Assembly (NCBI GenBank): GCA_031553885.1
Contig: JAVBKV010000047.1
Location: forward strand, 1 to 64,000
Source: JAVBKV01 sp031553885
GTDB taxonomy: Bacteria; Bacteroidota; Bacteroidia; Bacteroidales; Azobacteroidaceae
Length of the DNA: 64,000 nt
Direction: 5' to 3'
Of the stretch, positions 8,802-17,032 are shown piece after piece (position 1 is the stretch's first letter; every line of letters starts with the position of its first letter). The notes below the pieces were generated by a model. That model was not told where the DNA came from, made no database searches, and saw only the letters and a list, made by a program, of their open reading frames with translations. Position numbers and translations under genes: made by a program.

Positions 8802-9569
8802 TCAATATCCCAGGAATTTTAGAAATTTAGTCACGTCAATCATTGGAGAATACCTCATTCCTTTACGCATCCGGCCGTATTTGTCAAATTCCCATACATG
8901 CTCGATCCGGGCTCCCAATCCGTTCCATACATCAACATCTACTCCGACAGACATTGTGTTATAAGCCGGCGAAAACATCATCATATTATGAGGTAACTGA
9001 TTATACAACGAATGTTGATAAGTGGCATGCAACCGGAACCGATCGTGCAATTGATAAGATGCACCGGTAAAGAATTGCGAGGTAATATTGGACTTGACCG
9101 GCCAGCCCGGGGCTATGATGTTCTGGATGTAGGACATGTTGTGGTATTGTGAGAAACTGACACCTCCGTAAAGCGATAATTTTTCTGTTGCCTGGAATCC
9201 AAGAGCAGGAGAGAAGGTGGTGACCGTTCCTATGACCGGCATATCAAACCGGGAAGCTCCGGGACTAAAAAATAAGCCGGGCTTGAATTTAGGAGGTAGT
9301 ACCTGATCTAAGTCATAAGGCAACTCATCGAGCCGACGTAACGAATCGAGCATCGCTTCCTGCTGACTGGTCAGGTTCATTTTAACCGGAGGCATTTCCA
9401 GTGGAATATCCAACGTGACGGGTAATTTTAAAGAAGCGGAGTCCGGTAGTAAATTTTTTTCCAATAAAGATTTGCTCCGGGACAGAGTATCGTTTTTTAT
9501 TTCCTGGGCTGATAAACCAATCATTCCCAACAGGAAACACAAAGTCACTGAGAAAATAATTTTTTTCAT
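8802..9569 (-). CDS. Outer-membrane beta-barrel-like protein of unknown function
   Basis: I do not recognise a named family. The 255-aa product has a signal peptide (MKKIIFSVTLCFLLGMIGLSAQ), a Pro-rich, Leu-rich linker to about residue 95, and then alternating-residue beta strands typical of small outer-membrane barrels (LSLYGGVSFSQYH, FRLHATYQHSLYNQ, NTMSVGVDVDVWNGLGARIEH). A GTG at 9578 could start nine bases earlier, but it lies in a possible promoter box on this strand (TAACTTTG read at 9585-9578). With that promoter the mRNA leader to 9569 would be only a few bases. Confidence 0.62.
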   Translation of the reverse strand: MKKIIFSVTLCFLLGMIGLSAQEIKNDTLSRSKSLLEKNLLPDSASLKLPVTLDIPLEMPPVKMNLTSQQEAMLDSLRRLDELPYDLDQVLPPKFKPGLFFSPGASRFDMPVIGTVTTFSPALGFQATEKLSLYGGVSFSQYHNMSYIQNIIAPGWPVKSNITSQFFTGASYQLHDRFRLHATYQHSLYNQLPHNMMMFSPAYNTMSVGVDVDVWNGLGARIEHVWEFDKYGRMRKGMRYSPMIDVTKFLKFLGY

Positions 9570-9593
9570 ACTTGACACAAAGTTATATTATTC

Positions 9594-9625
9594 TTTGGAA
9601 TGCGAACGGTTTTTCCCTAATTTTG
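9594..9625 (+). promoter_or_regulatory. Bacteroidota promoter for the FecCD permease
   Basis: TTTG at 9594-9597 and TAATTTTG at 9618-9625 are separated by 20 nt, matching the -33 TTTG / -7 TAnnTTTG consensus and spacing. The start codon follows 24 nt later. Confidence 0.6.
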
Positions 9626-9649
9626 TTAGCCGAATCGATAAAAAAATGA

Positions 9650-10681
9650 ATGAAAAATAAACGAATTACCTGTTATTGCATAGCCATTCTTATCATTTTC
9701 CTGTTTCTGGGAAATTTATTTTACGGTTCCGTACAGATTCCGGCTTCCCAGGTAATGGATATTCTATTGGGGAAAGAGGCAGAGCGATCCGCATGGATGT
9801 ATATTGTTTTACATACCCGTTTGCCTCAGGCGGTTACGGCCTTGCTTGCCGGAGCAGCTCTGGCTGTCAGCGGATTGATGTTACAGACCTTGTTCCAAAA
9901 TCCGCTTGCGGGACCTTCTATCCTGGGAATCAGTAACGGGGCTCATCTGGGGGTAGCTGTAGTTATGCTTTATTCCGGAGGGTCGATAGGTAGCCGGGCT
10001 GGTCTTTCATTGGGGATGAATATTTCGGTTATTCTGGCTGCACTTGTTGGTGCGCTGGCAGTCCTGTCCCTGATCATTTATTTTTCAGCTAAGGTTAAAA
10101 GCAATATACTGGTACTGATTATCGGTATGATGATTGGTTACCTGGCTTCATCGGGGATTTCGGTTTTGAATTCGCTTTCTTCTTCGGAAAGCGTTCACTC
10201 TTTTGTTATGTGGGGAATGGGTAGTTTTTCCGGAGTGTCTTTTCAACAATTACCTTTTTATTGTACGACCATCCTGATCGGTTTGTTGTTGTCCGTTTTA
10301 TTGATCAAACCCCTGAATGTGTTGTTGTTAGGTGATCGGTATGCTTCTAATCTCGGTATCCATGTCGGGCGTACCCGTATGTTGATTCTCTTGTGTACCG
10401 GACTATTGACAGCTATTGTTACCGCTTTCTGCGGTCCGGTCAGTTTCATAGGACTGGCCGTTCCACATGTTGCCCGCATGGTTTTGGGAACATCTAATCA
10501 GAAATTATTGCTTCCGGCTACTCTTCTTTCCGGAGCGGCCGTTGCTCTTCTTTGTAACCTGATGACTATTCTGCCCTTTACCGGTAGTTTACTGCCACTC
10601 AATGCTGTTACACCACTCCTTGGAGCACCTGTTATTATCTATGTGATTCTAAACCGTAAAAACGCATCTTATTTTAATTGA
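9650..10681 (+). CDS. FecCD-family ABC transporter permease
   Basis: A 343-aa inner-membrane permease of the BtuC/FecCD type, which moves iron-siderophores, haem or cobalamin from a periplasmic binding protein into the cytoplasm. Typical motifs are RLPQAVTALLAGAALAVSG, LQTLFQNPLAGPSILGISNGA, SSSESVHSFVMWGMGSF and FCGPVSFIGLAVPHVAR, spread over about ten membrane segments. Length is standard. It is an orphan here: no ATP-binding or substrate-binding gene and no TonB-dependent receptor is adjacent. The next gene encodes an unrelated WG-repeat protein. The substrate cannot be decided from the sequence. Confidence 0.88.
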   Translation: MKNKRITCYCIAILIIFLFLGNLFYGSVQIPASQVMDILLGKEAERSAWMYIVLHTRLPQAVTALLAGAALAVSGLMLQTLFQNPLAGPSILGISNGAHLGVAVVMLYSGGSIGSRAGLSLGMNISVILAALVGALAVLSLIIYFSAKVKSNILVLIIGMMIGYLASSGISVLNSLSSSESVHSFVMWGMGSFSGVSFQQLPFYCTTILIGLLLSVLLIKPLNVLLLGDRYASNLGIHVGRTRMLILLCTGLLTAIVTAFCGPVSFIGLAVPHVARMVLGTSNQKLLLPATLLSGAAVALLCNLMTILPFTGSLLPLNAVTPLLGAPVIIYVILNRKNASYFN

Positions 10682-10791
10682 TCCGGTTTTGGCATTTTAT
10701 TTGTATTTAACTAAAATGTACGTTTTTTGTTTAATGAAAATGAATATTATTTCTACTCCAATAAATTAAACCAGATATAAAAGTAATGCGT

Positions 10792-11874
10792 ATGAAAAAT
10801 TTTAAACCAATCGTTTTGCTGGCGTTTACCAGCCTGGCTGTAACAATCGTAAATGCTCAAAAAAATGAAAAACCCTGGGCTCGTGTATATGTAAACGGAA
10901 AGTTCGGTGTAATTGATAAAAATGGACGGGAATTGGTCAAACCCGAATATGACATGATGGGTAAATATGATAAAGACGTGGTCCCTGTCGTGAAAGGTAA
11001 GGATGTTTACGGCTTGAATGATAAGGGGCAACGGGTTCCTTACAATCCCGATGAAAAGGGAAAAGTTTATCCGTTTACCGATAATAGCAGGAGCTGGGGA
11101 ATCAAAAATAACAAAGGAGAGGTGCTTTGTGATCCGAAATACGACTTTATCGGTAAGTTTGACGATGGTAGGGCGGTTATTTTTCAGCAGGGAAAGGTGG
11201 GATTGATTTCTGAGAAAGCAATCGAAATAGTGCCACCCCGGTATAACCTGATTTGCGAGTTCAGTAAAGGCCAGGCTATTGTCTGTGAAGATTCTCTTTA
11301 TGGACTGATCAATGATAAAGGAGTTGAAATCGTAAAACCCGCTTATCATCGAATCGAACGGATTAAGGGAAACAACTACCTGATTATGCAGAAAGGGTTT
11401 TGGGGGGTATTGAATTCCAACGGATTTGAAACAATCGCCCCGAAATATTCAGCCGTATTCAAATGCAAGGACGGATATAAAATATTTAAAGATGGCTTGA
11501 TCGGTATGTTATCCGACGATGGGACTCTTATGTTTGAGCCCGCCTATGATGTTGTCGGACAGAAGGATAATAATGTGTTTATTGTTTCTCAGGGAAATCT
11601 TTTTGGATTATTGAATAAAAATGGTAAACAGATCCTGCCCCCCACCTACCAGTATATCGATAAGTTTAACAGCAATCGTGCGTTTATTTTACGTGATAAT
11701 CTATGGGGAATGATCAATACGGATGGAACGGAACTTATCCCGCCTCAATTCAATGCAATCGAAGAAACGGAAAATAATTGTTATAAGGTTTATAAGAATG
11801 ATTCTCAGGGGATAATGAATAAAGACGGTCAAATGATCGTAGAACCGAAGTACCACGATATAGGTATTTATTAA
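10792..11874 (+). CDS. Exported WG-repeat protein
   Basis: A 360-aa protein with signal peptide MKNFKPIVLLAFTSLAVTIVNAQ followed by about nine WG (KWG) repeats, each of the form 'yGlin.kG.eiv.P.Yd' (for example FGVIDKNGRELVKPEYD, YGLINDKGVEIVKPAYH, WGMINTDGTELIPPQF). These repeats probably build a beta-propeller-like or solenoid surface. Function is unknown. A second ATG six bases upstream (10786) is also possible. The following beta-CASP gene begins 39 nt downstream and may be co-transcribed. Confidence 0.82.
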   Translation: MKNFKPIVLLAFTSLAVTIVNAQKNEKPWARVYVNGKFGVIDKNGRELVKPEYDMMGKYDKDVVPVVKGKDVYGLNDKGQRVPYNPDEKGKVYPFTDNSRSWGIKNNKGEVLCDPKYDFIGKFDDGRAVIFQQGKVGLISEKAIEIVPPRYNLICEFSKGQAIVCEDSLYGLINDKGVEIVKPAYHRIERIKGNNYLIMQKGFWGVLNSNGFETIAPKYSAVFKCKDGYKIFKDGLIGMLSDDGTLMFEPAYDVVGQKDNNVFIVSQGNLFGLLNKNGKQILPPTYQYIDKFNSNRAFILRDNLWGMINTDGTELIPPQFNAIEETENNCYKVYKNDSQGIMNKDGQMIVEPKYHDIGIY

Positions 11875-11913
11875 AAAAATGAGTACCTTGCCGCAATTTT
11901 AAAAACAGATGTA

Positions 11914-13317
11914 ATGAAGATAGCTTTTCATGGAGCTGCCCGTACGGTTACCGGCAGCAAACACTTGATTTCCATGAACAATGGAAAAAAAATATTACTG
12001 GATTGCGGTATGTATCAGGGGATGGGAAAAGATACCGATTATCTGAACCGGAATTTTGGATTTGAAGCGCATGAAATCAATTATGTTTTTCTGTCTCATG
12101 CTCATATCGATCATTCGGGTTTATTACCCCGGCTGGTAAAAAATGGTTTTTCAGGAAAAATATATGCAACACCTGCAACCATCGACGTAACCAAGGCTTT
12201 GTTGCTGGATTCGGCTCATATCCAGAAACAGGATATCCATTTTATAAATAAAAAGCGTCTGGAAGAGGGTAGGACGTTGCTGGAGCCACTGTATACCGAA
12301 GAGGATGTCAATAATACATTCCGTTTTTTTGTACCGGTACATTATTATTCCCCGGTAATGGTTGACGAGGATATTGAACTCCAGTTTTTTGATGGAGGCC
12401 ACATCATAGGAAGTGCTACAACTTTTATAACACTTACTGAGAACGGGAAACGTACCTCCATTGCTTTCAGCGGGGATGTGGGCCGTTACGGTGATCCGAT
12501 TCTTCATTCGCCGCAATCGTTTCCGCATGCTGATTATATTATTATCGAATCGACTTATGGAAATAAGTTGCATGAGCCGATCGAAACGTATTCGGAAGAA
12601 TTGCTGAAAAATATTACAGAAACCTGCCTGGGGAAAAAGGGTAAATTGATTATTCCGGCCTTTAGCGTGGGACGCACACAGGAACTTTTATATGCCTTGA
12701 ATGATCTGGAGCTGGACGGACGATTGCCGGACCTGGATTATTATGTCGACAGTCCTCTGTCTACAACCATTACTGAAATAGTAAAGAATCATCCGGAATG
12801 TTTTAACCGCTCTGTTCAGAAATTGATGAAAATCGATTCTGATCCTTTTGATTTCAAAGGATTGAAGTATATTACGGATAAAAGAAAATCACAGGAATTG
12901 AATAATAACTACAAGCCTTGCGTTATCATTTCTGCATCGGGAATGGCAGAAGCGGGCCGGGTTAAGCACCATATTGCCAATAGCATTGAGAACTGGAGGA
13001 ACACCATTCTGCTTATCGGCTATTGTGAACCCAGTTCGCTGGGAGCACGCTTGAAAAGACGCCCGGAAGAGGTAGGCATTTTCGGAGATCGTTATGCGGT
13101 TAAAGCCGATATCCGGACGATTGATTCCATGAGCGCTCATGCCGATTACAATGATTTGTGTCAGTACCTTTCTTCTCAGGATGTAAACGAAGTGAAACAG
13201 GTGTTTGTCGTACACGGAGAACCGGATGTTCAGGATGAGTTCAAGAACCGACTGATGCGAAAAGGCTACAAAGATGTAATTATTCCGGAATTACATCAGG
13301 AGTTCGGATTATCTTAA
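11914..13317 (+). CDS. Beta-CASP metallo-beta-lactamase RNase (Ysh1-like)
   Basis: A 467-aa MBL-fold protein of the beta-CASP group (RNA processing or exonuclease type). The zinc-binding motif 2 is FLSHAHIDHSG with H62, H64, D66 and H67. Other motifs are GGHIIGSA, FSGDVGRYGDP, the beta-CASP segment from about residue 250 (IPAFSVGRTQELLYALNDL), the RNA-specificity SASGMAEAGRVKHHI and the final SAHADYNDL and VHGEPD. Such enzymes cleave single-stranded RNA; the cellular target in Bacteroidota is not established. It is cytoplasmic, with no signal peptide. Confidence 0.9.
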   Translation: MKIAFHGAARTVTGSKHLISMNNGKKILLDCGMYQGMGKDTDYLNRNFGFEAHEINYVFLSHAHIDHSGLLPRLVKNGFSGKIYATPATIDVTKALLLDSAHIQKQDIHFINKKRLEEGRTLLEPLYTEEDVNNTFRFFVPVHYYSPVMVDEDIELQFFDGGHIIGSATTFITLTENGKRTSIAFSGDVGRYGDPILHSPQSFPHADYIIIESTYGNKLHEPIETYSEELLKNITETCLGKKGKLIIPAFSVGRTQELLYALNDLELDGRLPDLDYYVDSPLSTTITEIVKNHPECFNRSVQKLMKIDSDPFDFKGLKYITDKRKSQELNNNYKPCVIISASGMAEAGRVKHHIANSIENWRNTILLIGYCEPSSLGARLKRRPEEVGIFGDRYAVKADIRTIDSMSAHADYNDLCQYLSSQDVNEVKQVFVVHGEPDVQDEFKNRLMRKGYKDVIIPELHQEFGLS

Positions 13318-13343
13318 TTAACTAATACAATAGAAATACGAAA

Positions 13344-14471
13344 ATGAAAAAAACAATTCATATTCTTTTATTACTCATGCTGATGGCATCCTGCAGTAAC
13401 AATAAAAAGCAGGAAGCGCCCATATCCCTGATACAGGAAGTTACCTTTCAGAATCCGTTGCCGGTAAAATTCGGAGATCCGTTCATCCTCCATGCTTCTG
13501 ATGGAAAATTTTATATGTACGGAACCTCGGGTGATTCCGGTTTCAAAGTTTATTCTTCGGACAATCTGAAAGATTGGAAAGATGAGGGAATGATTTATCA
13601 GGGAGCTACAGATAGTTCCTGGACGCTGGACTGTTTCTGGGCTCCTGAAGCTTATGAAAGAAATGGAAAGTATTACCTCTGGTATAGTGCTAACTGGAAA
13701 CACAATCCTACCAACGAGGGTGAAAATTTCCGGGTTGGGGTAGCTGTTGCCGATAAACCCACAGGTCCCTTTGTTGAAATGAACGGAGGCCCTGTTTTCG
13801 ATCCCGGATACCCGATTATTGATGCGAATCTTTATTTTGATGATGAATCAGGTAAAGTTTATCTCTATTATTCCCGTTGTTGCTACAAAAATCCGGTGAA
13901 AAGCGAAGTGTCCGAATGGGCAAAAAAGCAAGGCTGGTATGATGAAGTTGAAGAAAGTTGGGTGTATGGAGTAGAGCTGAAGCCGGATTTTTCAGGAGTT
14001 ATCGGAGAACCTCAATTGTTGCTTTGTCCTCCCTACAAAATGGATGATAAACAGGCGGAATGGGAGAGCCGTTCGGTTACCTCCCATGAAGTGAACCGCC
14101 GGTGGACGGAAGGTTCTTTCATGTTCAAGAAAGACAGTGTTTATTATATGATGTACTCTGCGAATTTCTTCGGAGGTGCCAATTATGCAGTAGGTTACGC
14201 TACTTCTTCCAATCCGTTGGGACCTTTCGAAAAATCGGCTGATAATCCGGTGTTACAGAAAAATACTGAACAGGGAGGAAAAGTCACCGGAACCGGACAT
14301 TGCATGGCGCTCGGATTACCCGGAGGGGAAATGCTCTGTGTGTACCACGGACGTACTCAGGATACAGGTGAAGAACGTGTCGTTTTTATCGATAAAATGG
14401 AGATTGCTTCTGACGGGAAACTGGTCGTACATGGACCGACTACAACCCCTCAGGTTGTTGAGACCCGGTAG
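13344..14471 (+). CDS. GH43-family glycoside hydrolase lipoprotein
   Basis: A 375-aa surface or periplasmic lipoprotein (lipobox LMLMASC) with a single five-bladed propeller of family GH43. The three acidic residues of the family are visible: base Asp in VKFGDPFIL, the pKa-modulating Asp in YPIIDANLYF, and acid Glu in RRWTEGSFMF. Members usually cleave arabinofuranosyl or xylosyl linkages, and the exact substrate cannot be read. It stands alone and is followed by a strong terminator, so it is not part of the peptide cassette downstream. Confidence 0.85.
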   Translation: MKKTIHILLLLMLMASCSNNKKQEAPISLIQEVTFQNPLPVKFGDPFILHASDGKFYMYGTSGDSGFKVYSSDNLKDWKDEGMIYQGATDSSWTLDCFWAPEAYERNGKYYLWYSANWKHNPTNEGENFRVGVAVADKPTGPFVEMNGGPVFDPGYPIIDANLYFDDESGKVYLYYSRCCYKNPVKSEVSEWAKKQGWYDEVEESWVYGVELKPDFSGVIGEPQLLLCPPYKMDDKQAEWESRSVTSHEVNRRWTEGSFMFKKDSVYYMMYSANFFGGANYAVGYATSSNPLGPFEKSADNPVLQKNTEQGGKVTGTGHCMALGLPGGEMLCVYHGRTQDTGEERVVFIDKMEIASDGKLVVHGPTTTPQVVETR

Positions 14472-14491
14472 TTTTTATTGCACTCAGAAAT

Positions 14492-14540
14492 AAAATTGCT
14501 TCAGGAATTGTAATGTACAAACCTGAAGCAATTTTTTTTT
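14492..14540 (+). terminator. Rho-independent terminator after GH43
   Basis: Stem AAAATTGCTTCAGG (14492-14505) pairs with CCTGAAGCAATTTT (14522-14535) across a 16-nt loop, followed by a T run to 14540. It isolates the cassette that follows from upstream transcription. Confidence 0.85.
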
Positions 14541-14848
14541 GACTATTTTACACATTTTTTTCAGTTCGTTTTTATATCCTATATTTTTTTGCTACTCTTT
14601 CGATAAATGAGGACTGATGGTTTCCAAAAAATCAAAGGAGTATTGATACCTGCAAATTTCTGTCATATAATTAGTAATTAGTAATAAACTTTTTATAAAT
14701 ATACTGCTAATTTATTGATAATTATAATTATTCATTTTTAAATTTTAAAATTAGAATTAGTATATTTTTGAATTATCATATATTTCATATATGTTTGTAT
14801 AATTAAATATCTAAAGAATGAAAAATAAATAAAATTAATCTAACCTTA
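14541..14848 (+). promoter_or_regulatory. A+T-rich leader of the peptide cassette, with promoter
   Basis: This 308-nt gene-free stretch is strikingly A+T rich. It contains a near-ideal Bacteroidota promoter: TTTG at 14767-14770, a 19-nt spacer and TATGTTTG at 14790-14797, leaving about a 45-nt untranslated leader. A second TAnnTTTG (TATTTTTG) overlaps the -33 box at 14763-14770. I see no gene, no tRNA and no clear operator repeat in the rest. Confidence 0.65.
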
Positions 14849-15544
14849 ATGTATAATATCTCAGTATTTATGACTTGCTATAATGCTTCTCCATTTATAG
14901 AGGATTGCATTGTAAGCGTTTTATCCCAATCCTTTGAAGACTTTGAATTTGTCATTGTAGATGATGGATCGACCGACGATACAATCAATAAAATTCAACA
15001 TTTTAACGATAAAAGAATCCGGCTTATTCATAATGATCATAATTATATAGAATCCTTAAATTTATCTGTAAATAAATCACAGGGCAAGTATCTTGCTAAA
15101 ATGGATGCCGATGATATCATGTTTAAAGATCGGCTACTTATTCAATATAATTATCTTGAACATAATAAAGATATTGATCTCCTTGCGGGAGGAATGGAAT
15201 TTTTTGGAGAAATGGAAGGTATCTATATCCCAAAAATAAACGACACTCCGGTTTCAATGGAAGATTTATTCGAAAATAATATCATCGGACATCCCACGGT
15301 GATGATGAGAAAAGAGGTTTTACAACATCTCCCCTGCTTATATGAACAGGAATATGCATATGCCGAAGATTACAAATTGTGGTTTACGATGTTAACGAAC
15401 AATCTAAAATTAGATAATATTCCGGATATCCTTATAAAGCACAGGATGAGTAATACCCAGGCCAGTATAGTAAAACAAAGTGAACAAGCAGAAGCAATAC
15501 GAAAAATAAAAGATTTATATTTTCCATCCAGAGCTGATTCCTAA
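14849..15544 (+). CDS. Family 2 glycosyltransferase (peptide cassette)
   Basis: A 231-aa GT-A-fold transferase. It shows the nucleotide-binding start ISVFMTCYNASPFIEDC, then VIVDDGSTDDT, and the metal-binding DxD region AKMDADDIM near residue 90. The acceptor side carries NIIGHPTVMMRKEVL and YAEDYKLWFTML. It is short for GT2, with no membrane segment, so it is probably cytosolic. It is the first gene of the cassette. By position it most likely adds or extends a sugar on the GG-leader peptide encoded two genes on, an inference from context. Donor and acceptor are unknown. Confidence 0.8.
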   Translation: MYNISVFMTCYNASPFIEDCIVSVLSQSFEDFEFVIVDDGSTDDTINKIQHFNDKRIRLIHNDHNYIESLNLSVNKSQGKYLAKMDADDIMFKDRLLIQYNYLEHNKDIDLLAGGMEFFGEMEGIYIPKINDTPVSMEDLFENNIIGHPTVMMRKEVLQHLPCLYEQEYAYAEDYKLWFTMLTNNLKLDNIPDILIKHRMSNTQASIVKQSEQAEAIRKIKDLYFPSRADS

Positions 15545-15570
15545 ACTGAAAATCAATAATCCCGCCCACT

Positions 15571-16533
15571 ATGAAATCTGAACTAACCATCATAATACCC
15601 TTTCTGAACGAAGGATCTGAAATAGAAAATACCATTCAATCCATATTGGAAACTGCGGTAACCAATCTTCGTATTCTGTTGATTAATGACAACAGCAATG
15701 ACAATTTCAACTACAATGAAATGATCCGGAAATACGGCAATAAGGTTAGCTATGTTTTACACAAAGAAAGAAAAGGGGTGGCGGCTTCGAGAAATGAAGG
15801 GGTGTCCTTGTCTGAAACTCCTTATTTTCTTTTGCTGGATGGACACATGAGGTTTTATGAAACAGGATGGGATGAACGACTGATCGATTTATTAAAAAAG
15901 CATCCCGGTACCATATTGTGTAGTCAGACCCAGGCTCTGAAAAAAGACCGTTCGGGTCATGTAACCGTAGAGCCATTGAATCATTTTGGAGCTTATATCG
16001 ATTTAAAGAGTCTAAAAACTGTATGGAATAAACACGACGAACCGGATCATTCAAATCTGATGGAGATCCCTTGTATCCTGGGAGCCGCCTATGCTGTGGA
16101 AAAATCGTACTGGCTACATTTACATGGGTTAAACGGATTGTTAAGTTACGGAATGGATGAACAATTACTGAGTATGAAAGTATGGCTGGAAGGCGGACGC
16201 TGTTTATTAGTCAACGATTGGGTGACCGGACACATCTACCGGGAAAGCTTTCCATACATGAATCCTACCCAGGATATTATATACAATAAATTATACCTGG
16301 CGCAATTATTTCTTCCTTATTCAATTAAAAAACAAGTCTTTGAGCAATTTAAAACGGCAAATAGGGACGTTTTTGAAAGAAGTTATGCAATGCTTAAAGA
16401 AAGGTATCCAGAGATAAAAGAGGAAAAGAAATACCTGGAAAAAATATTTAAGCATTCAATAAATAGTTTTATTCAACGGAATAATCGTTTTGCCAGATTA
16501 AACAAGCAGAAAAAAGTGGCCACAACTAAATAG
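15571..16533 (+). CDS. GT27-like (polypeptide GalNAc-transferase-like) glycosyltransferase
   Basis: A 320-aa GT-A-fold enzyme. The N-terminal half looks like GT2 (IIPFLNEGSEIENTIQSIL, LLINDNSNDNF). Several features match animal mucin-type polypeptide GalNAc-transferases (GT27). The metal motif is DGH in LLLDGHMRFYETGWDERL (about residue 89), like DxH in 'FLDAHCE...GW..PLL'. ILGAAYAVEKSYW and SYGMDEQLLSMKVWLEGG mirror the GT27 acceptor/donor region 'GG.....FRIW.CGG', and the closing TGHIYRESFPY (near residue 220) parallels 'VGHVFR...PY' with its metal-binding His. It lies 27 nt before the precursor gene. I infer that it O-glycosylates that peptide. There is no lectin domain and no signal peptide. 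Confidence 0.72.
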   Translation: MKSELTIIIPFLNEGSEIENTIQSILETAVTNLRILLINDNSNDNFNYNEMIRKYGNKVSYVLHKERKGVAASRNEGVSLSETPYFLLLDGHMRFYETGWDERLIDLLKKHPGTILCSQTQALKKDRSGHVTVEPLNHFGAYIDLKSLKTVWNKHDEPDHSNLMEIPCILGAAYAVEKSYWLHLHGLNGLLSYGMDEQLLSMKVWLEGGRCLLVNDWVTGHIYRESFPYMNPTQDIIYNKLYLAQLFLPYSIKKQVFEQFKTANRDVFERSYAMLKERYPEIKEEKKYLEKIFKHSINSFIQRNNRFARLNKQKKVATTK

Positions 16534-16560
16534 AGTGATTAATTTTTAAAAACAAATCTT

Positions 16561-16950
16561 ATGAAAAATCAAAATTTCAGTAAACAATTGGAAATGGATT
16601 ATCAGGAAGCATCATTGATTTTTTCTTCGGAAACGTTAAATGCGATGCAGATGGTACAAGTTAATGGAGGGGGTTTCCTAACCGAATTTACAAAATATTT
16701 CGGTCCTGCTGTTACCACAAAATTTGTGAGTGATTTATATGATAGTGTTGTTAATTGGATTAAGTCCAATACAGGTACTACGCCAAACGAAAATTCAGTT
16801 ACTGTTAATCCACGCACGGGAGAATTTAAAGTAACCGGTACGGGGAATGAAATCATTATTGATTCTATTACTCCAGGAGGAATTTATAATATACGTATTA
16901 CTCCTATACCAACACCAATAAATAATGCTCCAACATCATCTGGGAACTAA
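16561..16950 (+). CDS. GG-leader peptide natural-product precursor
   Basis: A 129-aa secreted-peptide precursor. The first 37 residues are a double-glycine leader (hydrophobic pattern LNAMQMVQVNGG, cleavage expected after G37) of the type recognised by C39-peptidase exporters; it resembles the 'GG-Bacteroidales' precursor family. The 92-residue core starts GFLTEFTKYFGPAVTTKF, an amphipathic-looking helix, continues with strand-like segments (FKVTGTGNEIIIDSI) and ends in a Pro/Thr/Ser/Asn-rich tail (TPIPTPINNAPTSSGN). The protein has no Cys, which excludes disulfide, lanthionine or thioether-from-Cys chemistry. A hairpin follows its stop, as expected for a peptide made in excess over its processing proteins. 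Activity is unknown. Confidence 0.75.
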   Translation: MKNQNFSKQLEMDYQEASLIFSSETLNAMQMVQVNGGGFLTEFTKYFGPAVTTKFVSDLYDSVVNWIKSNTGTTPNENSVTVNPRTGEFKVTGTGNEIIIDSITPGGIYNIRITPIPTPINNAPTSSGN

Positions 16951-16965
16951 TGTGATCTAAAATGG

Positions 16966-17010
16966 GAGGCTACTTCAAAGCATAATTGTGTACTGTTATG
17001 AAGTGGCCTC
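16966..17010 (+). terminator. Attenuator hairpin after the precursor gene
   Basis: GAGGCTACTTCA (16966-16977) pairs with TGAAGTGGCCTC (16999-17010), 12 bp with one G-T pair, followed by TTTATAAA. The T tract is weak, so partial read-through into the downstream genes is likely. It may also protect the 3' end of the precursor mRNA. Confidence 0.6.
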
Positions 17011-17032
17011 TTTATAAATAACTGCAATTAAG

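Noticed and set aside
10753..11349. 198-codon open frame on the minus strand
   Set aside because: It lies opposite the WG-repeat gene and its composition follows that gene's repeats.
16561..16950. Lanthipeptide or sactipeptide precursor
   Set aside because: The whole precursor has no Cys and no lanthionine synthetase gene is nearby.
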